Below are positions 1 through 10,800 of a stretch of DNA of 64,000 nt, piece after piece. A program made the position numbers and the translations under genes. The notes under the pieces are model-generated. The model made no database searches. It had not been told where the DNA came from and saw only the letters and a program-made list of their open reading frames with translations. Source of the stretch: Favolaschia claudopus. Lineage: Eukaryota > Basidiomycota > Agaricomycetes > Agaricales > Mycenaceae. The first letter of the stretch is position 1, and each line of letters opens with the position of its first letter. The stretch spans positions 62,001 through 126,000 of the forward strand of contig JAWWNJ010000152.1 of NCBI GenBank assembly GCA_037176885.1, in the 5' to 3' direction.

Positions 1-2
1 CT

Positions 3-3000
3 CGTGGTCCTTTAGATATTGTATCATGTGATGTTGGTGGTCCAGTAACACCTGAAGGCCCAGGTGGAATACGCTACTGGGTGGTCCTTATAGATCATCA
101 TTCCTCTGAAGTGTGGATTCTATTTGCCCAAAAGAAATCCCAAGTCTATTCAAAACTCAAAGAATGGCGAAAATCTACTGAGGCTCATTTTCGTGCTCAA
201 ATTGCTAATTGGGAATTCTGTGAGGGCTGGACTCAATTCTTTCGCACAGATGGGGGTGGTGAATTCACGTCTCATCAAATGGAAACAGAATTCAAACGTC
301 TAGGCATCATCCATGAAACAACAGCACCTTACACTCCAGAGCAAAACGGAGTAGCAGAGCGAATGAATCAAACACTTGTTTCCAGAGCTACAACTATGTT
401 GATTGCCTCACGCCTTCCTCGTAAATTTTGGGTCTTAGCAATGCGAGCAGCTGGTTATACTGTGAATAGAACACCTACTTCAGCACAGGAATTTGAGATC
501 CCTCATGAGAAGCTTTTTGACCGTCCAATAAACATACGACACCTGCATCCCTTTGGCTGTAGAGCTTATCCTCTGATTCCTAAAGAAAAGCGTCACAAGC
601 AGAAATTTGGCGATAAAGCAAAGCGTTGCATCTTTGTTGGCTACCATGAAAACAGTAAAGCGTATGACTTGCTAGTAATCAACAAAGATGGTTCTTATGG
701 TGAAACCATCACATCTAGGCATGTTCGGTTTGATGACCAGGAACTTGATTCACCTATAGAACCAAAGCTTGAGGCACCTGCTACATCTAGGAAAGAATAT
801 GAGGATTTTGCTCAGACACTGCGGAAGAGGTCTACCCCATATTATGGTGATGATGACGATGATGGTGAACTGGACACTTTGCCTCACCCGATACCAGGTT
901 CAGTGGGGGATAATCTAAGTCAGGCTGATCCGCCGTCTATTGTCCATCCATCAAATAGGGGAGCTCCACCATTGCGCAAGGTCGCAGGCGTACGACAGGA
1001 ACCTACTAGGCGGTCAACACGTCCACATGCAAGGGCACAACATCCCACTGCTGAGTACGACAGAATAGCTGAAGGACCACAGCATCAGTCAAAAGCTCAG
1101 CGTGATGCAGAGAATCATTGCAGCACGTAAACAGGCAAAAGAAAATGAAGCTTCTGTCGAACCAGACATTGAAGTCCCTGATGCTCCAGAGGCAGTCTTG
1201 CTTGCTTCTCTAGATGATGCTATTGAAGAAGCCTTTTTAGCTCAGAACCCTCTTGACCCTTCTAGTTGGCAAGAAGCATTGCAGGGTCCTAATGCTGAAC
1301 ATTGGAAAGCTGGATTTGAAGAGGAACATGCTGGTTTCCGAGCAAATGATGTCTATGATGTTGTTCCCATACCAGACGGTGTCAAGCCTATTAAATCCAA
1401 AGTGGTTCCCAAAGTCAAAGTGGATGAAACAGGCAAAATTGCTCGTTACAAAGTCCGAATCGTTGCCAGAGGAGATACTCAGAAAGAAGGTGTTGACTAC
1501 AAAGAAGTTTTTGCGCCCACTGCCAATCTTGAGTCTGTTCGCATTATTTGTGCTCTTGCTGCCAAATATGAGTACTTAGAACTGGATCAGCTGTGTAAGG
1601 GGAGAAGGGCCCTGGAGCCAAGTCGATAACAAACCTGGGGATCAGAGATCCCCAGCGGACTACTTATATACAAGAGGTGACGTAAGATATGACATAAGTG
1701 AGCACACAGCATGATGTCTTGGAGACAGAGAACTTCTGCCCAAGTCAAAGGACGTCCTAGCTGTGGAATCCCCTGACAAGCTGGATGTTTCACAAGCCTA
1801 CCTCAATGGTAAACTGGAGGAAGAAATCTACATGATGCCTCCAGATGGTGTTGAAATTCCAGAAGGTCACTGCTGGCGACTCAAGCGTTCATTGTATGGT
1901 CTTAAACAAGCTGGGAGAACTTGGAACAGGACTTTTGACACAGAGATTCTAAAACTCGGATTTCATCGCTTGAATTCAGAGACCTGCCTTTATGTTTATA
2001 AAGAAGGCAAACAGACTTGTTTTGTTGTGGTCTATGTTGATGATCTTCTTGTTGCTGCAACTTCTAAAGAATTCTCTTCCAAAGTCAAAAGAATGCTTTC
2101 ATCTACTTTTAAGATGCGAGACCTAGGTCCAGCCAAATACCTCCTTGGGATCGAGATCGTTCGAAACCGTAAGAAGCGCACCATTGCACTGAACCAGCGT
2201 CAGTATATTGACAAAGTCCTTTCTCGCTATGGCATGACAGACTGCAAACCTGTATTCACGCCTATGTCTACTGGAACCCCGCTCACAGAGAATGACCCTG
2301 ATGACGACAGTATCATTACCCATATGGCTATTGTCGAAGGTGGATCTATTGTTCCATATCAAAGTGTAATCGGGTCTGCTATGTATGCCATGCTAGGTAC
2401 TCGACCAGATCTTGCATACAGTGTAGGAGTACTTGGTCGATTTAGTGCAAAGCCAAAGAGAATTCATTGGGCAGCAGCAAAACGACTTCTTCGATACCTC
2501 AAAGGCACCCGTCATTGGGAACTTGTATACAACGGGGCTGACATCAGCATGGACATGCAATTTCTGGGATACAGTGATGCCAATTGGAATGGAGACAGAG
2601 ATACATCTCGTTCTACTTCTGGTTATGTGTTCATTGTCAACTCTGGAGCAATCGGATGGTCTAGCCGTCGGCAATCCATGGTCGCTCTATCTTCTACTGA
2701 GAGTGAATACATTGGACTGGACAACATCTAGCATGGTTAAGATCCTTTTTTGACGAACTAGGTCAACATCAGAGAAATCCCACTGAGTTGAGATGTGATA
2801 ATCGAGCTGCCATTATTCTGTCCCAGGATCCACAATACCGCGCTAGGACTCAGCATATACAAAGAAAATATCATTTTGTCCGTGATGACTTGGTTCGCAC
2901 CGGAGAATGTATTATCTTGTGGTATCCTACAGATGAAATGGTGGCCGATATTTTCACAAAACCTTTATCTCATGACAAGCACTCCAAATTCTGTCTATCT

Positions 3001-3042
3001 ATGGGACTACGGCCTGGGTCGAGTGGGGGTGTCAGAATATGA
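3..3042 (+). pseudogene. Ty1/copia polyprotein, 3' part (integrase, reverse transcriptase, RNase H), broken
   Basis: This is the right-hand part of a copia retrotransposon whose left part lies outside the window. The integrase core reads from base 3, with an FRTDGGGEFTS segment near 250 and the catalytic-Glu region TPEQNGVAERMNQ near 335. The RT begins near 1250 and contains DVSQAYLNGKLEEEIYM just after the inserted LTR, then VVYVDDLLVA near 2030 (the YVDD catalytic motif). RNase H carries TESEYIGL near 2695 and ends with ADIFTKPL near 2945, the usual copia C-terminus. Three lesions are visible: a one-base frame change near 1100, a solo LTR at 1594-1778, and another frame change near 2730. 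Taking out the LTR plus one AGCTG copy rejoins RT exactly in frame, so the insertion came later. A purine tract at 3021-3029 precedes the 3' LTR. Confidence 0.93.
1594..1778 (+). mobile_element. Solo LTR (185 bp) inserted in the copia RT
   Basis: The insertion starts TGTAAGGGGAG and ends TCCCCTGACA, so it has TG...CA termini with imperfect inverted ends. It is flanked on both sides by the 5-bp duplication AGCTG (1589-1593 and 1779-1783). A near-identical copy in the opposite orientation lies at 44278-44460 with a different 5-bp duplication. A TATA-like CTTATATACAAG sits near 1665. Length and target duplication fit a solo LTR or a terminal repeat of a TRIM-type element; no internal coding sequence is present. 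The parent family cannot be named from the LTR alone. Confidence 0.9.
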
Positions 3043-3338
3043 ATTATTCCGGGTAGCCGCCCCGCCGCTCCGGCCCTTGATAGATATCTGATACTTATCA
3101 TACAGCCTTGTTCTTACATATAAACCGCGCTCGTCTGTCCACCACCCTCAGTCTTTCATCCCACATTGCGGGAGGACTGAGGGTGAGTTCTCTATCTATC
3201 TACCTACTTGTATTTACTTACTCATTGTGTAGTTATTGCGCCTTCCGCGCATTTTCAGGTATTTAATATACAGTCTTTCATCCCACATTGCGGGAGACTG
3301 AGGTTATTGCGCCTTCCGCGCATTTTCAGATTCTGTTA
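3030..3338 (+). repeat. 3' LTR of the copia element
   Basis: The sequence after the purine tract GAGTGGGGG begins TGTCAGAAT and runs to ATTCTGTTA, which are imperfect inverted ends. The right edge is set by comparison with the relic at 45578-45918, where the same end is followed by a primer-binding site rather than by the sequence seen here. Inside the LTR two blocks are duplicated: a CTTTCATCCCACATTGCGGG block (near 3153 and 3275) and a 27-bp block containing GCGCCTTCCGCGCATTTTC (3232-3258 and 3303-3329). A 5' LTR is outside the window. Confidence 0.75.
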
Positions 3339-4122
3339 ATTTTTAAAGCTGCTACTAAATGCCACTATACAGAGGGGCTGTTGAGCTGTACACCGACCGG
3401 GGGATACTCTTAGCATGATGCGTGGGCGAGAACTTGGCGCACGTCCGGAAGAAGGTAGGGAGGGGGAAGCAGGCTGCTGCAGGCCGGGTGGGTGGAGACC
3501 TTGGTGCAGACGCAAGGGCGGCCTGTGATTGTGATCCTCCCAGTGATGGGAAATAGATCTAGACAGGCAAAGAAGCCTACGCTACTGGTTTGGGGGAAGG
3601 GTGAGGAGGTTGGCTTGATTACGGCGATTCCAGAATAGCTGAGAGGGTATGAGGGGCGAAATTTTGAGCGGCGGGGGCGATGAACGTTGGCTGAAGCGGC
3701 GAGGCGGGAGAATCCAGGGAGACGTGGGAGACGTATGTATTTCTAGGCACTGAAGAGGCCTCTGGATACTGTAGCCACCGATAAGTAGACCATTCATCTA
3801 GCTCTGCCGTCCAAATATGTAGCTCGTGTCCTACAAATTTTACGCAGCATAGTATTTGGAGTTCCCCGTGATCGTCTTCATAGTTGGCGTCCATGTCCGA
3901 GATTTTGTCTTCTCGTGCGTTGCGGCATGAGCAGCGGGAGTCTATGAACACACATTCCAAAACCTGCATTGTCAAAGCACTTGTGGTTTTTCGGCGAGAC
4001 AGTGAAAACAAAGCGTGGACTTGTTGGCAACCGTACCTACCGTTCCCAATCTCCAACCAATGTTCTAGAGTATCTGCCTAATCAGCCCCCGCCGGACATG
4101 AGGATCCTCTCAGAGCCGAGCT
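3339..4122. other. No supported gene
   Basis: This 0.8-kb stretch follows the copia LTR. A 145-codon minus-strand open frame (3619-4056) is present, but it shows no recognisable domain or splice context and may be chance. The 5' end of the pseudogene that begins near 4123 may extend into it. Confidence 0.4.
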
Positions 4123-5133
4123 TTGAGCACTCTGGCCACAAAAGCTCTCTTTGTGCTGAAATTCAAATTGACTTGTGAAACACTGTATATTTTTGTATAC
4201 AACCACCACTCAAATCCACTTGCCAATAACCTGTACTCGTATCTTCGTAACCGGCCTTCAATTCTCACATTGTCCCACATGAAGGTTCCCGTCGGGTACG
4301 ACAGCAACGGGAACATCCTTCTATCGGAAAAGCCCAAAATTCGCTTTGCTGGCATACAGTCGACAGTCGATCACAGTACGGCCACATCTAAAGCGGCGTG
4401 GATGCAGATATATGAAGATATAATGAAGACGTACAATGACACGCCCCTGGGAAAGCGTATGGGGCCGCTCGACTTGAGGATGATCTGTCGGCGATTGCGT
4501 GGGATTGTGTGGAGATCACGCAAATAATGAAAAGGCGCTTGCCGAAGGGTGGAAAGAGTTCAAGCACGAGACACTGCTCTCAAAGCTAGGCGAGCAGCGG
4601 TTGCGGGAGCTGGATGGGCAGGTAGCGGAGGTCTTGCAGCTTCTTCAAGACTGGAACAACAAGAAGATTAGCGACGCGGGGGGTGTGGAGGGCGTGGGAG
4701 GCCTTACCGTTCGAAGAGAGAGCTGCTCGTGATCTGGCTACAGTCAAGGCGATGGTTCGCAGCTTGAGCGAGGAGAAGCTCAACGCGCTACCTGAAAGCG
4801 ATTGCCGTCTTCTCAATGTTTTCATCTGGACCGGATGCTGCATGCACAAGGATCAGAACAGCTTCAAAGGTGGTAATACAGCAATGAATACTCACTGGCC
4901 TAACCTCGATGTTCGTCCGATTCCCCTCGCCACAAAGGATGCCGCGCAGGCGATTCGAAAAATCCTGCACCCCGAGGAAGGGGACAAGCCGATTAGCGAG
5001 GAGGACATGAAGCGTCTCGAGGACGCGTCCTTCGGTGGTGCAAAACTTGCTGCGCTAGCCGGAGCTGTTTTCAATAATGCTCTCGAGAAGCGTGGACAAG
5101 GGGACGCTCACCAGATGTTTATGGAGGCTCACC
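4123..5133 (+). pseudogene. Basidiomycete-expanded WTGCCMHK-motif protein, frameshifted and truncated
   Basis: Three consecutive frames give one protein of a family I recognise from many Agaricomycete genomes, with no established function. Signature parts in order are: the stretch around LSHMKVPVGYDSNGNILLS (about residue 50), VDHSTATSKAAW, a CGDHA segment after the first frame change, and FIWTGCCMHKDQNSFKGGN near 4830. Frame changes occur near 4500 and near 4680, each explained by a one-base indel because the family pattern continues across them. The right end stops near 5133, where sequence antisense to a copia integrase begins. Members of this family often lie in transposon-rich DNA. A link with transposition is possible but is inference only. 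Confidence 0.65.
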
Positions 5134-7413
5134 TGGACGTCATGATATACTCGTTCCCACTTCTCGACCTCGTCCTAAAAGACCCACTCAGATCAATGAA
5201 GATCTTCTGCAGCCGCCGCGTCGCCTTCGTATCGGTGGCTTCGCGGATGGACGGGATGGAGGCGTGTTCCGTCGACTAAATCGTGCTGGTAGCTATCGGC
5301 ACACGCTTGGTGGTTGGCGTGACCGAAATGCAGATGCCAGCTATGCAACGAGCGGGGAGCAGATGTGGCTGAAGCGGCGGTGGGAGAAGCGAGAAAGCAG
5401 TCGAGTTGGTATAGTTCACGGCCGGGGATTGGTTTACCGAGGCATACGAGGTTCTGAGTGGAGTCGAGGACACGAAGGCCGGATGGAGTGAAGTTGAAAG
5501 AGAAGGCGCAGGACTTCGCGAGACGGACCACAGAGCAGAGGCGGAGATGGGCATTAGGAACGTATAGGACGTTCTCGAGTGTAAACTTGTCGGTAATTAT
5601 GCTGCCAATGCCGACGGCTTCGATGGAGGCGCCGACCCCCTTGATAGAGCGGGAAGGAATCGACCTGAATGAAGAGAAGTCGGTGCGGTAGGGAGAAATA
5701 TGGACATTAGCGCCGGAGTCGGCGAATATAGCGAAATCGTCTCCATCGGAGGCAAGGGCGTAAGAGGGCGCGTCGAAAGAGACGCTAACGTGAAGGTCGT
5801 CGGTGGCGGCATAAGTACTCCAGTCGGCGTCGGTCATAGAAGTGATATCGTCGGTAACGAGGTTTATGAAAGTAGCAGCGGCAGCAACAGGCGCTGAAGG
5901 CACGGGTGCGGGCTGCGCCAACGCGGAGGGGGGAATGGGGGATCTCACGCCCGAAGAACAAGGTGTAGGCCTCGCCATTAGGCTTGTACTTGATCTGCTT
6001 TTGCATGTTCTTCTGCGTCTCCGCATTGTTCTGGGGTTTCGTTTTGCGACGATCCGCTGACTGTGCCGCTTTCGCCTCGTCAACCGTCTTCCCCGCCATC
6101 CCATCCCCCGGCGCGATACAGAAGGGCCAGGTATGCGAGGAAGGGTTCCTGCAAGTCGTATTCACGCATATCTCCTTCACCCGCGCCGAACTCGCTGGGG
6201 GCCGCAACTTAAGAGGTCGGGTCAGCGTAAGTGGCAGGAGGAGCGGGAGTTGCAGTGTACGCGGTGAGACTGGACGAGCTGGAGCCAGGCATCGACTCTT
6301 TGAAATCGAGACGACCCTCGATGATGGTGGAAGTGAGCCCTTCGTTGGTGACGAAACCCTCGGCGAGAGTGGGGTAGCGTTTCTGCAAGGCCTTCAGCAT
6401 ACAGCAAACCACGAAGTGGTCCATGTCGGGCATGCCCGAGGCCCAGATGGACTTGGCGAGCTCCCGGATGCGCCTGGTGGTCGCGGAGAAAGAAGCCTGG
6501 TCTTCGTAGTCGATGCTGAAGACCTCCTGCATCGCCCGTATCTGCCGATCGGGGCCGCTGTTCGTGTGCCTGAGGACGCAGCGCGCGCCACGCATTGGCC
6601 GCCGTGGGATAGTGCATGAAATGGCCGTGCTCCGCCACGTTCGACACCTCGCGAAGGAAGCAACGAATGACGTGGTCGTTGTCGTTCCACGCGGCGTGAA
6701 GACGAGGGTGAGTGTCCGGAGCGGGGCAGGGGAAAAGCCCAGTGAGGTATTTGTCGGACGCGGCCTGCATACCCAGTGTATTCAAGATCCTTCACTCGAA
6801 GTCCGCCCAGTTCCCGCGGCATAAAGAGAGCTTGTCCTCCTCAGCCCACCCAGAAGACGACAGAGTGATCACCTTGCAGCTGTGGTCGCGCTCTCGGGAA
6901 CGTAGGAGAATGTTGGGGGACCGCAGCGGGAGGAGGGGGAGCAGGAGGAGCCGTCAAGTACGCTGGCGGAGAGGAAACAGAGCCCGGCACATTAGGAGGG
7001 TGTTCGAAGTCGGCAGAAGGCCATGAGGCGAGGGAGGTGAGGCGCCAAGACGGGTAGGATAGCATCTGCGTCGGCTGGGGAGCCGGCGCTGCCTGAGGCG
7101 GCGGCGGCGGCAAGCTCACAACATACTGTTGCTGCGGCTGCGGCGGCGGGCGAGCCTGAGGAACGTAAGGGCGCGGTGCCGGTGCCGGAGATGGATGACC
7201 TGCGGGTGGCGCGTTGAAAGGAACAGTGGGCTGTACAGGCGTATCGGGGATGTGGGGCATCGGCGAGTCAAAAACACCGTCGAAAGCCGAAGGATTCGCA
7301 AAAAGACCATTGTTCGCCATAGTGACAAGACGGGACGCGTTCAGGAACGGATTGTTCGAGCTCATAGAGCCCATGGAAGGAAGGTTGCCCAAGTCGATGA
7401 GGTTGCTCGTCAT
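5134..7413 (-). pseudogene. Ty1/copia gag-protease-integrase start, 3'-truncated
   Basis: Read on the minus strand from an ATG at 7413, this is the 5' half of a copia element. A Pro-rich N-terminus is followed by a UBN2-type gag (DDQ/ASFSATTRRIRELAKSIWASG area near 6470), a CCHC-like knuckle (CVNTTC...H...C, near 6170), the aspartic protease motif FADSGANVHIS near 5690, the pre-integrase segment HSWHLHFGHANH near 5340, and the start of integrase (IDLSGSFRTRSRSGNEYIM near 5200). Several frame changes separate these parts. The element ends abruptly near 5134 against the WTGCCMHK pseudogene, so RT and RNase H are missing. A primer-binding site at 7528-7537 supports the 5' boundary. Confidence 0.88.
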
Positions 7414-7527
7414 GATGATACGTAGGGACTCGCCCAGCGCAGAAGTAAGGACAGACGTCGAAAACGTGAAGTAAAGCGACCGTCGAAGTCGTGGAAGCGA
7501 GTAGTTCGCAGATATAGACCTTTAAAA

Positions 7528-7537
7528 GCCCATAACC
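7528..7537 (-). other. Copia primer-binding site (initiator tRNA-Met anticodon-loop type)
   Basis: On the minus strand the sequence is GGTTATGGGC, directly after a TTGACA end, as expected for the junction of a 5' LTR and the internal region. It matches the start of the primer-binding site of Drosophila copia and Ty5-type hemiviruses, which use a cleaved initiator tRNA-Met. The same 10 bases follow the LTR relic at 45578. The distance to the gag ATG at 7413 is about 115 bp, which is reasonable. Confidence 0.6.
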
Positions 7538-8377
7538 TGTCAAGACTAGATCTATGAGACTACTGTGAGTACTAGCTACATGTGTATAAGTACCTCGCGT
7601 AGTATATTAAGGATGAACGGCTTACCACTCACTGCTCCCAGAATGCGGAAAGAGGGTGAGAGGCGTGGTCACACGGTCACAACCTGTTATAGGTCGCGCC
7701 GTGTCACACTCTAAACTACAAGTCCGTGACGCCAGATCCAACAAATACATCAAGCTTGGCCTTCACGATAATCAACAGCCCAATTATTGTAACGCTCACC
7801 ACTACATGCAGCAGGGTAAATGTGACTCCGGCGGTCTGAGGTTCTGAGATAGTTGACCTTTTTTTCCAGACCATGATGCAATTCTCTCCGGGACCTTGCG
7901 ATCCAGCCGCGAAGATCATCGAAGCGCCGTCACTATGTGCCTCCTATGCTTTATTAAATGCTGGGAGGGGATGCAGGAAGGGGACTCACCGTCACTGTTT
8001 GGACCCATTGCGAAGGGAACCGCAACTTATCGACTGGTGCCCCCATACGTCTTGGAAAAACGTAGACTACCCCACGGCTGCTTCCGGAAACGACACAAGA
8101 TGCGTTTTCGCCGAAGCAGACCTGACGTGTGCGCGGCTGTACCCCAGGAGTCTCCTCGATCTTCCGTGTTTTTATTCATGCATCTAAATCCGCCTTGAAT
8201 AGCGCTGGCCCTTGATGCAGATCGTCGATGCACATTCCTCGATGCTCATTAAAGTCGGCCGAGCCGCTGTTTCTCGTGTTAGCGCCAAATCACGGGGGAC
8301 TATGAATGCGACCTTACACCGAGCTCCCCAAATCCGACGCACTCAACACAGCTCCACTGCTGGGGTCGAGTTTCACC
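7538..8377. other. Possible 5' LTR remnant, otherwise no gene
   Basis: The left edge TGTCAAG at 7538 is probably the end of the copia 5' LTR (minus orientation), but the outer LTR edge cannot be placed because no second copy is in the window. Open frames of about 100 codons at 7873-8198 lack any recognisable domain. Confidence 0.35.
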
Positions 8378-9157
8378 CTAGCAAATAATTCTTGGTCGTA
8401 GCCTATGGATGAAAAATGAGAACTCACAGTCTCCTAAGATTTCTTGGCGCGTGAGCTCGCCGCTGAAAAAGATATCGATCGGCGTAATGCCGTCCACGAC
8501 CATCTTGAAGACGCTAACCCCGCGCATGTTACTATCCATATCAAGGACTTCAGCTACACCCCTGCGCGTGCAGATCGCGAGGTGATTCGTAGACGAGTCG
8601 AATGCGAGGCCCATTATTTCACTTCGATGGTCGACGAAGATGGCCGGCATCTCTTTGAATTCCTGGTATTCTTTCACGAACAATACATGGGGCAGTAGGG
8701 TGCAGAACTCACGTTGGTGGTGGGGATTTGCATCCAACAGAAAACCCTTCCACTCTGGGTCTCGAAAACCAGTATCTCCCCCAGTAGATCTTCCCTTCGC
8801 GCCCAAATCATCGTAGTGGTTGCGCCGCGGTCGCTCAGGCCCGAAGGACGGTCTGGCAGCACGGTCTTCGTCCTGAGGTCGTATATTAACACACCGTTCG
8901 TGCCTGATCGCCGTGAGACATAGGAAGTGAAGCTCGAGTTGGAGACTATACGCACCGCCTGCGGCCAATAGTGACCCATCCTCTGTGACTTTGAGAGAGT
9001 TGATTGCGTGGTTGATACCGTTCAGGGTGAAGTGGGGCACATATTGGGTCTGGGCTGGAGCAGTCGAAGATGAGGATGAGGACGAGCTCGAGGCGAGCAT
9101 TGGGTACAGCGTATTTGCGTGAACGGCAATGACGAGTAATACATATAAGTATCTCAT
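8378..9157 (-). CDS. WD40-repeat protein, three exons
   Basis: Two introns join three frames into one protein of about 225 residues: 8904-8955 (52 bp, GT-AG) and 8663-8712 (50 bp, GT-AG). Exon 1 ends in a Ser-rich tract followed by INSLKVTEDGSLLAAGG. Exon 2 starts with TNGVLIYDLRTKTV, and exon 3 has MGLAFDSSTNHLAICTRRG and VAEVLDMD. These are WD40 blade patterns (a hydrophobic strand, a G-G turn, then V-x-V-[WY/L]-D). Such proteins are scaffolds, and no partner is implied by the neighbours. The N-terminus looks membrane-signal-like (RYLYVLLVIAVHANTLY), but the true start may lie in another exon. The 3' end is uncertain: a further donor at GACT/GTGAG could add a short exon. A full seven-blade propeller is not reached, so the gene may be partial. 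Confidence 0.6.
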   Translation of the reverse strand: MRYLYVLLVIAVHANTLYPMLASSSSSSSSSTAPAQTQYVPHFTLNGINHAINSLKVTEDGSLLAAGGAYSLQLELHFLCLTAIRHERCVNIRPQDEDRAARPSFGPERPRRNHYDDLGAKGRSTGGDTGFRDPEWKGFLLDANPHHQREFCTLLPHVLFVKEYQEFKEMPAIFVDHRSEIMGLAFDSSTNHLAICTRRGVAEVLDMDSNMRGVSVFKMVVDGITPIDIFFSGELTRQEILGDCEFSFFIHRLRPRIIC

Positions 9158-9400
9158 CCTACATCATTTGGAAACAATAAGATGTCGCTTCCAATTGTCT
9201 GAAGCGGTTGCGCGTAGATCCATCAATCCTTCGGCCATGAGAACTCCTGGCCTGTTATGCTTCAGAAAGGGCGCTCCAACTTCATCAAGTGGTTTGCAAG
9301 CACCAGCAAAGCTTCGCTCATTCGGGGATGCACAGACAGGCAAAGACAATAGAAAGCGACAGGAGTGTGCCGGAATGATTGTTTCTTCTGCGCGTAGCCT

Positions 9401-9478
9401 ATATCAGGTTATTTTTCCCGTCCCAAAATTCTAAAAAAAAATAACCTCGGGATATAGGGTCTGACTAGGGAGACTATA
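9401..9478 (+). repeat. Hairpin repeat, copy 1
   Basis: An inverted pair GGTTATTTTT and AAAAATAACC is nested in TATATC and GGATATA and followed by GTCTGACTAGGGAGACTA. A second copy is at 17121-17198. The paired arms differ between copies in a compensating way (GGTTATT/AATAACC here, AGTTATT/AATAACT there). It could be a transposon end, for example a Helitron terminus, or a small hairpin element. Confidence 0.55.
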
Positions 9479-9503
9479 GCTCGACTGCTTTTCGAGATTC
9501 TCG

Positions 9504-10242
9504 ATGCCTGCTCTCACCCCTGTCGTTGCGCGCTTCCTCACGAAGACGAAGGTGTTCCATGAAGACGACGTCTATCCTCCTCCTCTTCCTGTTCTGCTCA
9601 AGGACACAGATTTCCCTCTCCCCGTTTTCGAATCAGTCTACGCCAGCACGAACATTGGTCCCGCGCGAACACTCCTTATTCGTCGCGTCCACGCACCTCC
9701 CAACACGACCTTCGACACTCCTCCCCTCCCCAGCTTCCCCTTCCAGAGCAAGGCAGTCACCAGTATCCTCCGTCGCCTGAGGCACCTCTCACTACTGCTA
9801 CTCATCTGATGGTGGCCAGACCTAACGGAGCTCAGTGTTAAAACTTGCCGAGCATTTGTCACGCCGAAAGTACGACGAGATAAAGGTTGGGTCTTTATGC
9901 ATCGTTCATTCTTTCTGCTGTACGCTAATGAGTTTTAGGCAGCTTTTGCAGTCGTTGCTCCTGACTTCTTGGACATGTCAGTCACCTTTACCAAGCAAGA
10001 TCCGGGTGCGATGGATCGCTTCAAAGCGAAGGTACGTTGTCTATGCTCTCTCTTCTCGCCGACAGGTCTGACTTGAATAGATGTACACCCAATTTCCAAA
10101 CCTGTACTACTATGAACAAGATTGGGCTCTACAAGGATTCACTACTGATCTTCTGAAGAGGAAGAAGGATGCGATGCGTTCGCTGGAAAAGTCGACCTTG
10201 GGGGGACGCCAGTCGAGGGCCAAGAACGGGACGAAGAAGTGA
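9504..10242 (+). pseudogene. Unknown spliced gene, tandem copy 1
   Basis: The first exon opens MPALTPVVARFLTKTK and contains FHEDDVYPPPLPVLLKDTDF. The same block is found in the next gene at 10878. Introns end at 9938 and span 10032-10080, giving a middle exon 9939-10031 (AAFAVVAPDFLDMSVTFTKQ) and a last exon 10081-10242 with YEQDWALQGF and a Lys/Arg-rich tail. The 3' part of exon 1 needs two frame changes (near 9765 and 9830) to keep similarity with copy 2, where the matching text is PPSPEAPLT and AEHLSRRKYDEIK. This copy is therefore probably broken, unless unrecognised introns explain the changes. No domain is recognised. The short acidic N-terminus with Pro-rich middle and basic end gives no clear function. 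Confidence 0.55.
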
Positions 10243-10437
10243 TATTATAGTATTTACGTAGTTCTATCCTGTATACCCTATCATATCAATATAGCACTCT
10301 GTTCTCTCTATCCTGGTTTATCATCCCAATGTCACCGTGTTCTGTTGTCGCAAGCCAAAATGAATACTCACTTCAGGCCAAGCTTGAGGGTTCTGCGGCG
10401 ATGCACTTCCAAACTCGGACTGCGACCACGACTGACG

Positions 10438-10672
10438 CTGCACGATGCCTACGTCGTGAAGCGTTGAATCCATTTCCTGGATGTACGGCGTATTCTCCAA
10501 GGTTCCAGTGTCCCTCTTCTGCGAACCAGCGCCGATTCCGAGTTAGCTGTGGTTCTCAGCCGGTTTTCAATCTCAGGCTCACAACATCTCTTGACTCTTC
10601 GACTTGGCACTCGAGAACGTAGCCCTCACTGGATCACAAATTCTCGAGCTGCACAATGCCTACGTTGTGCAG
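10438..10672. repeat. Two short imperfect palindromes between the tandem genes
   Basis: CTGCACAATGCCTACGTTG (continuing TGCAG) at 10649-10672 can pair CTGCACAA with TTGTGCAG around TGCCTACG. A related form with CTGCACGA, TGCCTACG and TCGTGAAG lies at 10438-10462. A third ACGCCTACGTTGTGCAA match lies near 13899. Whether they are regulatory sites or transposon residues cannot be told. Confidence 0.4.
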
Positions 10673-10800
10673 CATCGTCTTTCGCGGGGATATACAAGCG
10701 GTTTCTAAGTCCTGGACAATAAGCAGCGCCATCCGTCACATTATTGTTGTCGGCTTGTCTTAAAAACGAATCCAACCAAGGCTTTCGGACTCAGCATTCA

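Noticed and set aside
5984..6619. 211-codon plus-strand open frame
   Set aside because: It is antisense to the copia gag on the minus strand, which has recognisable domains.
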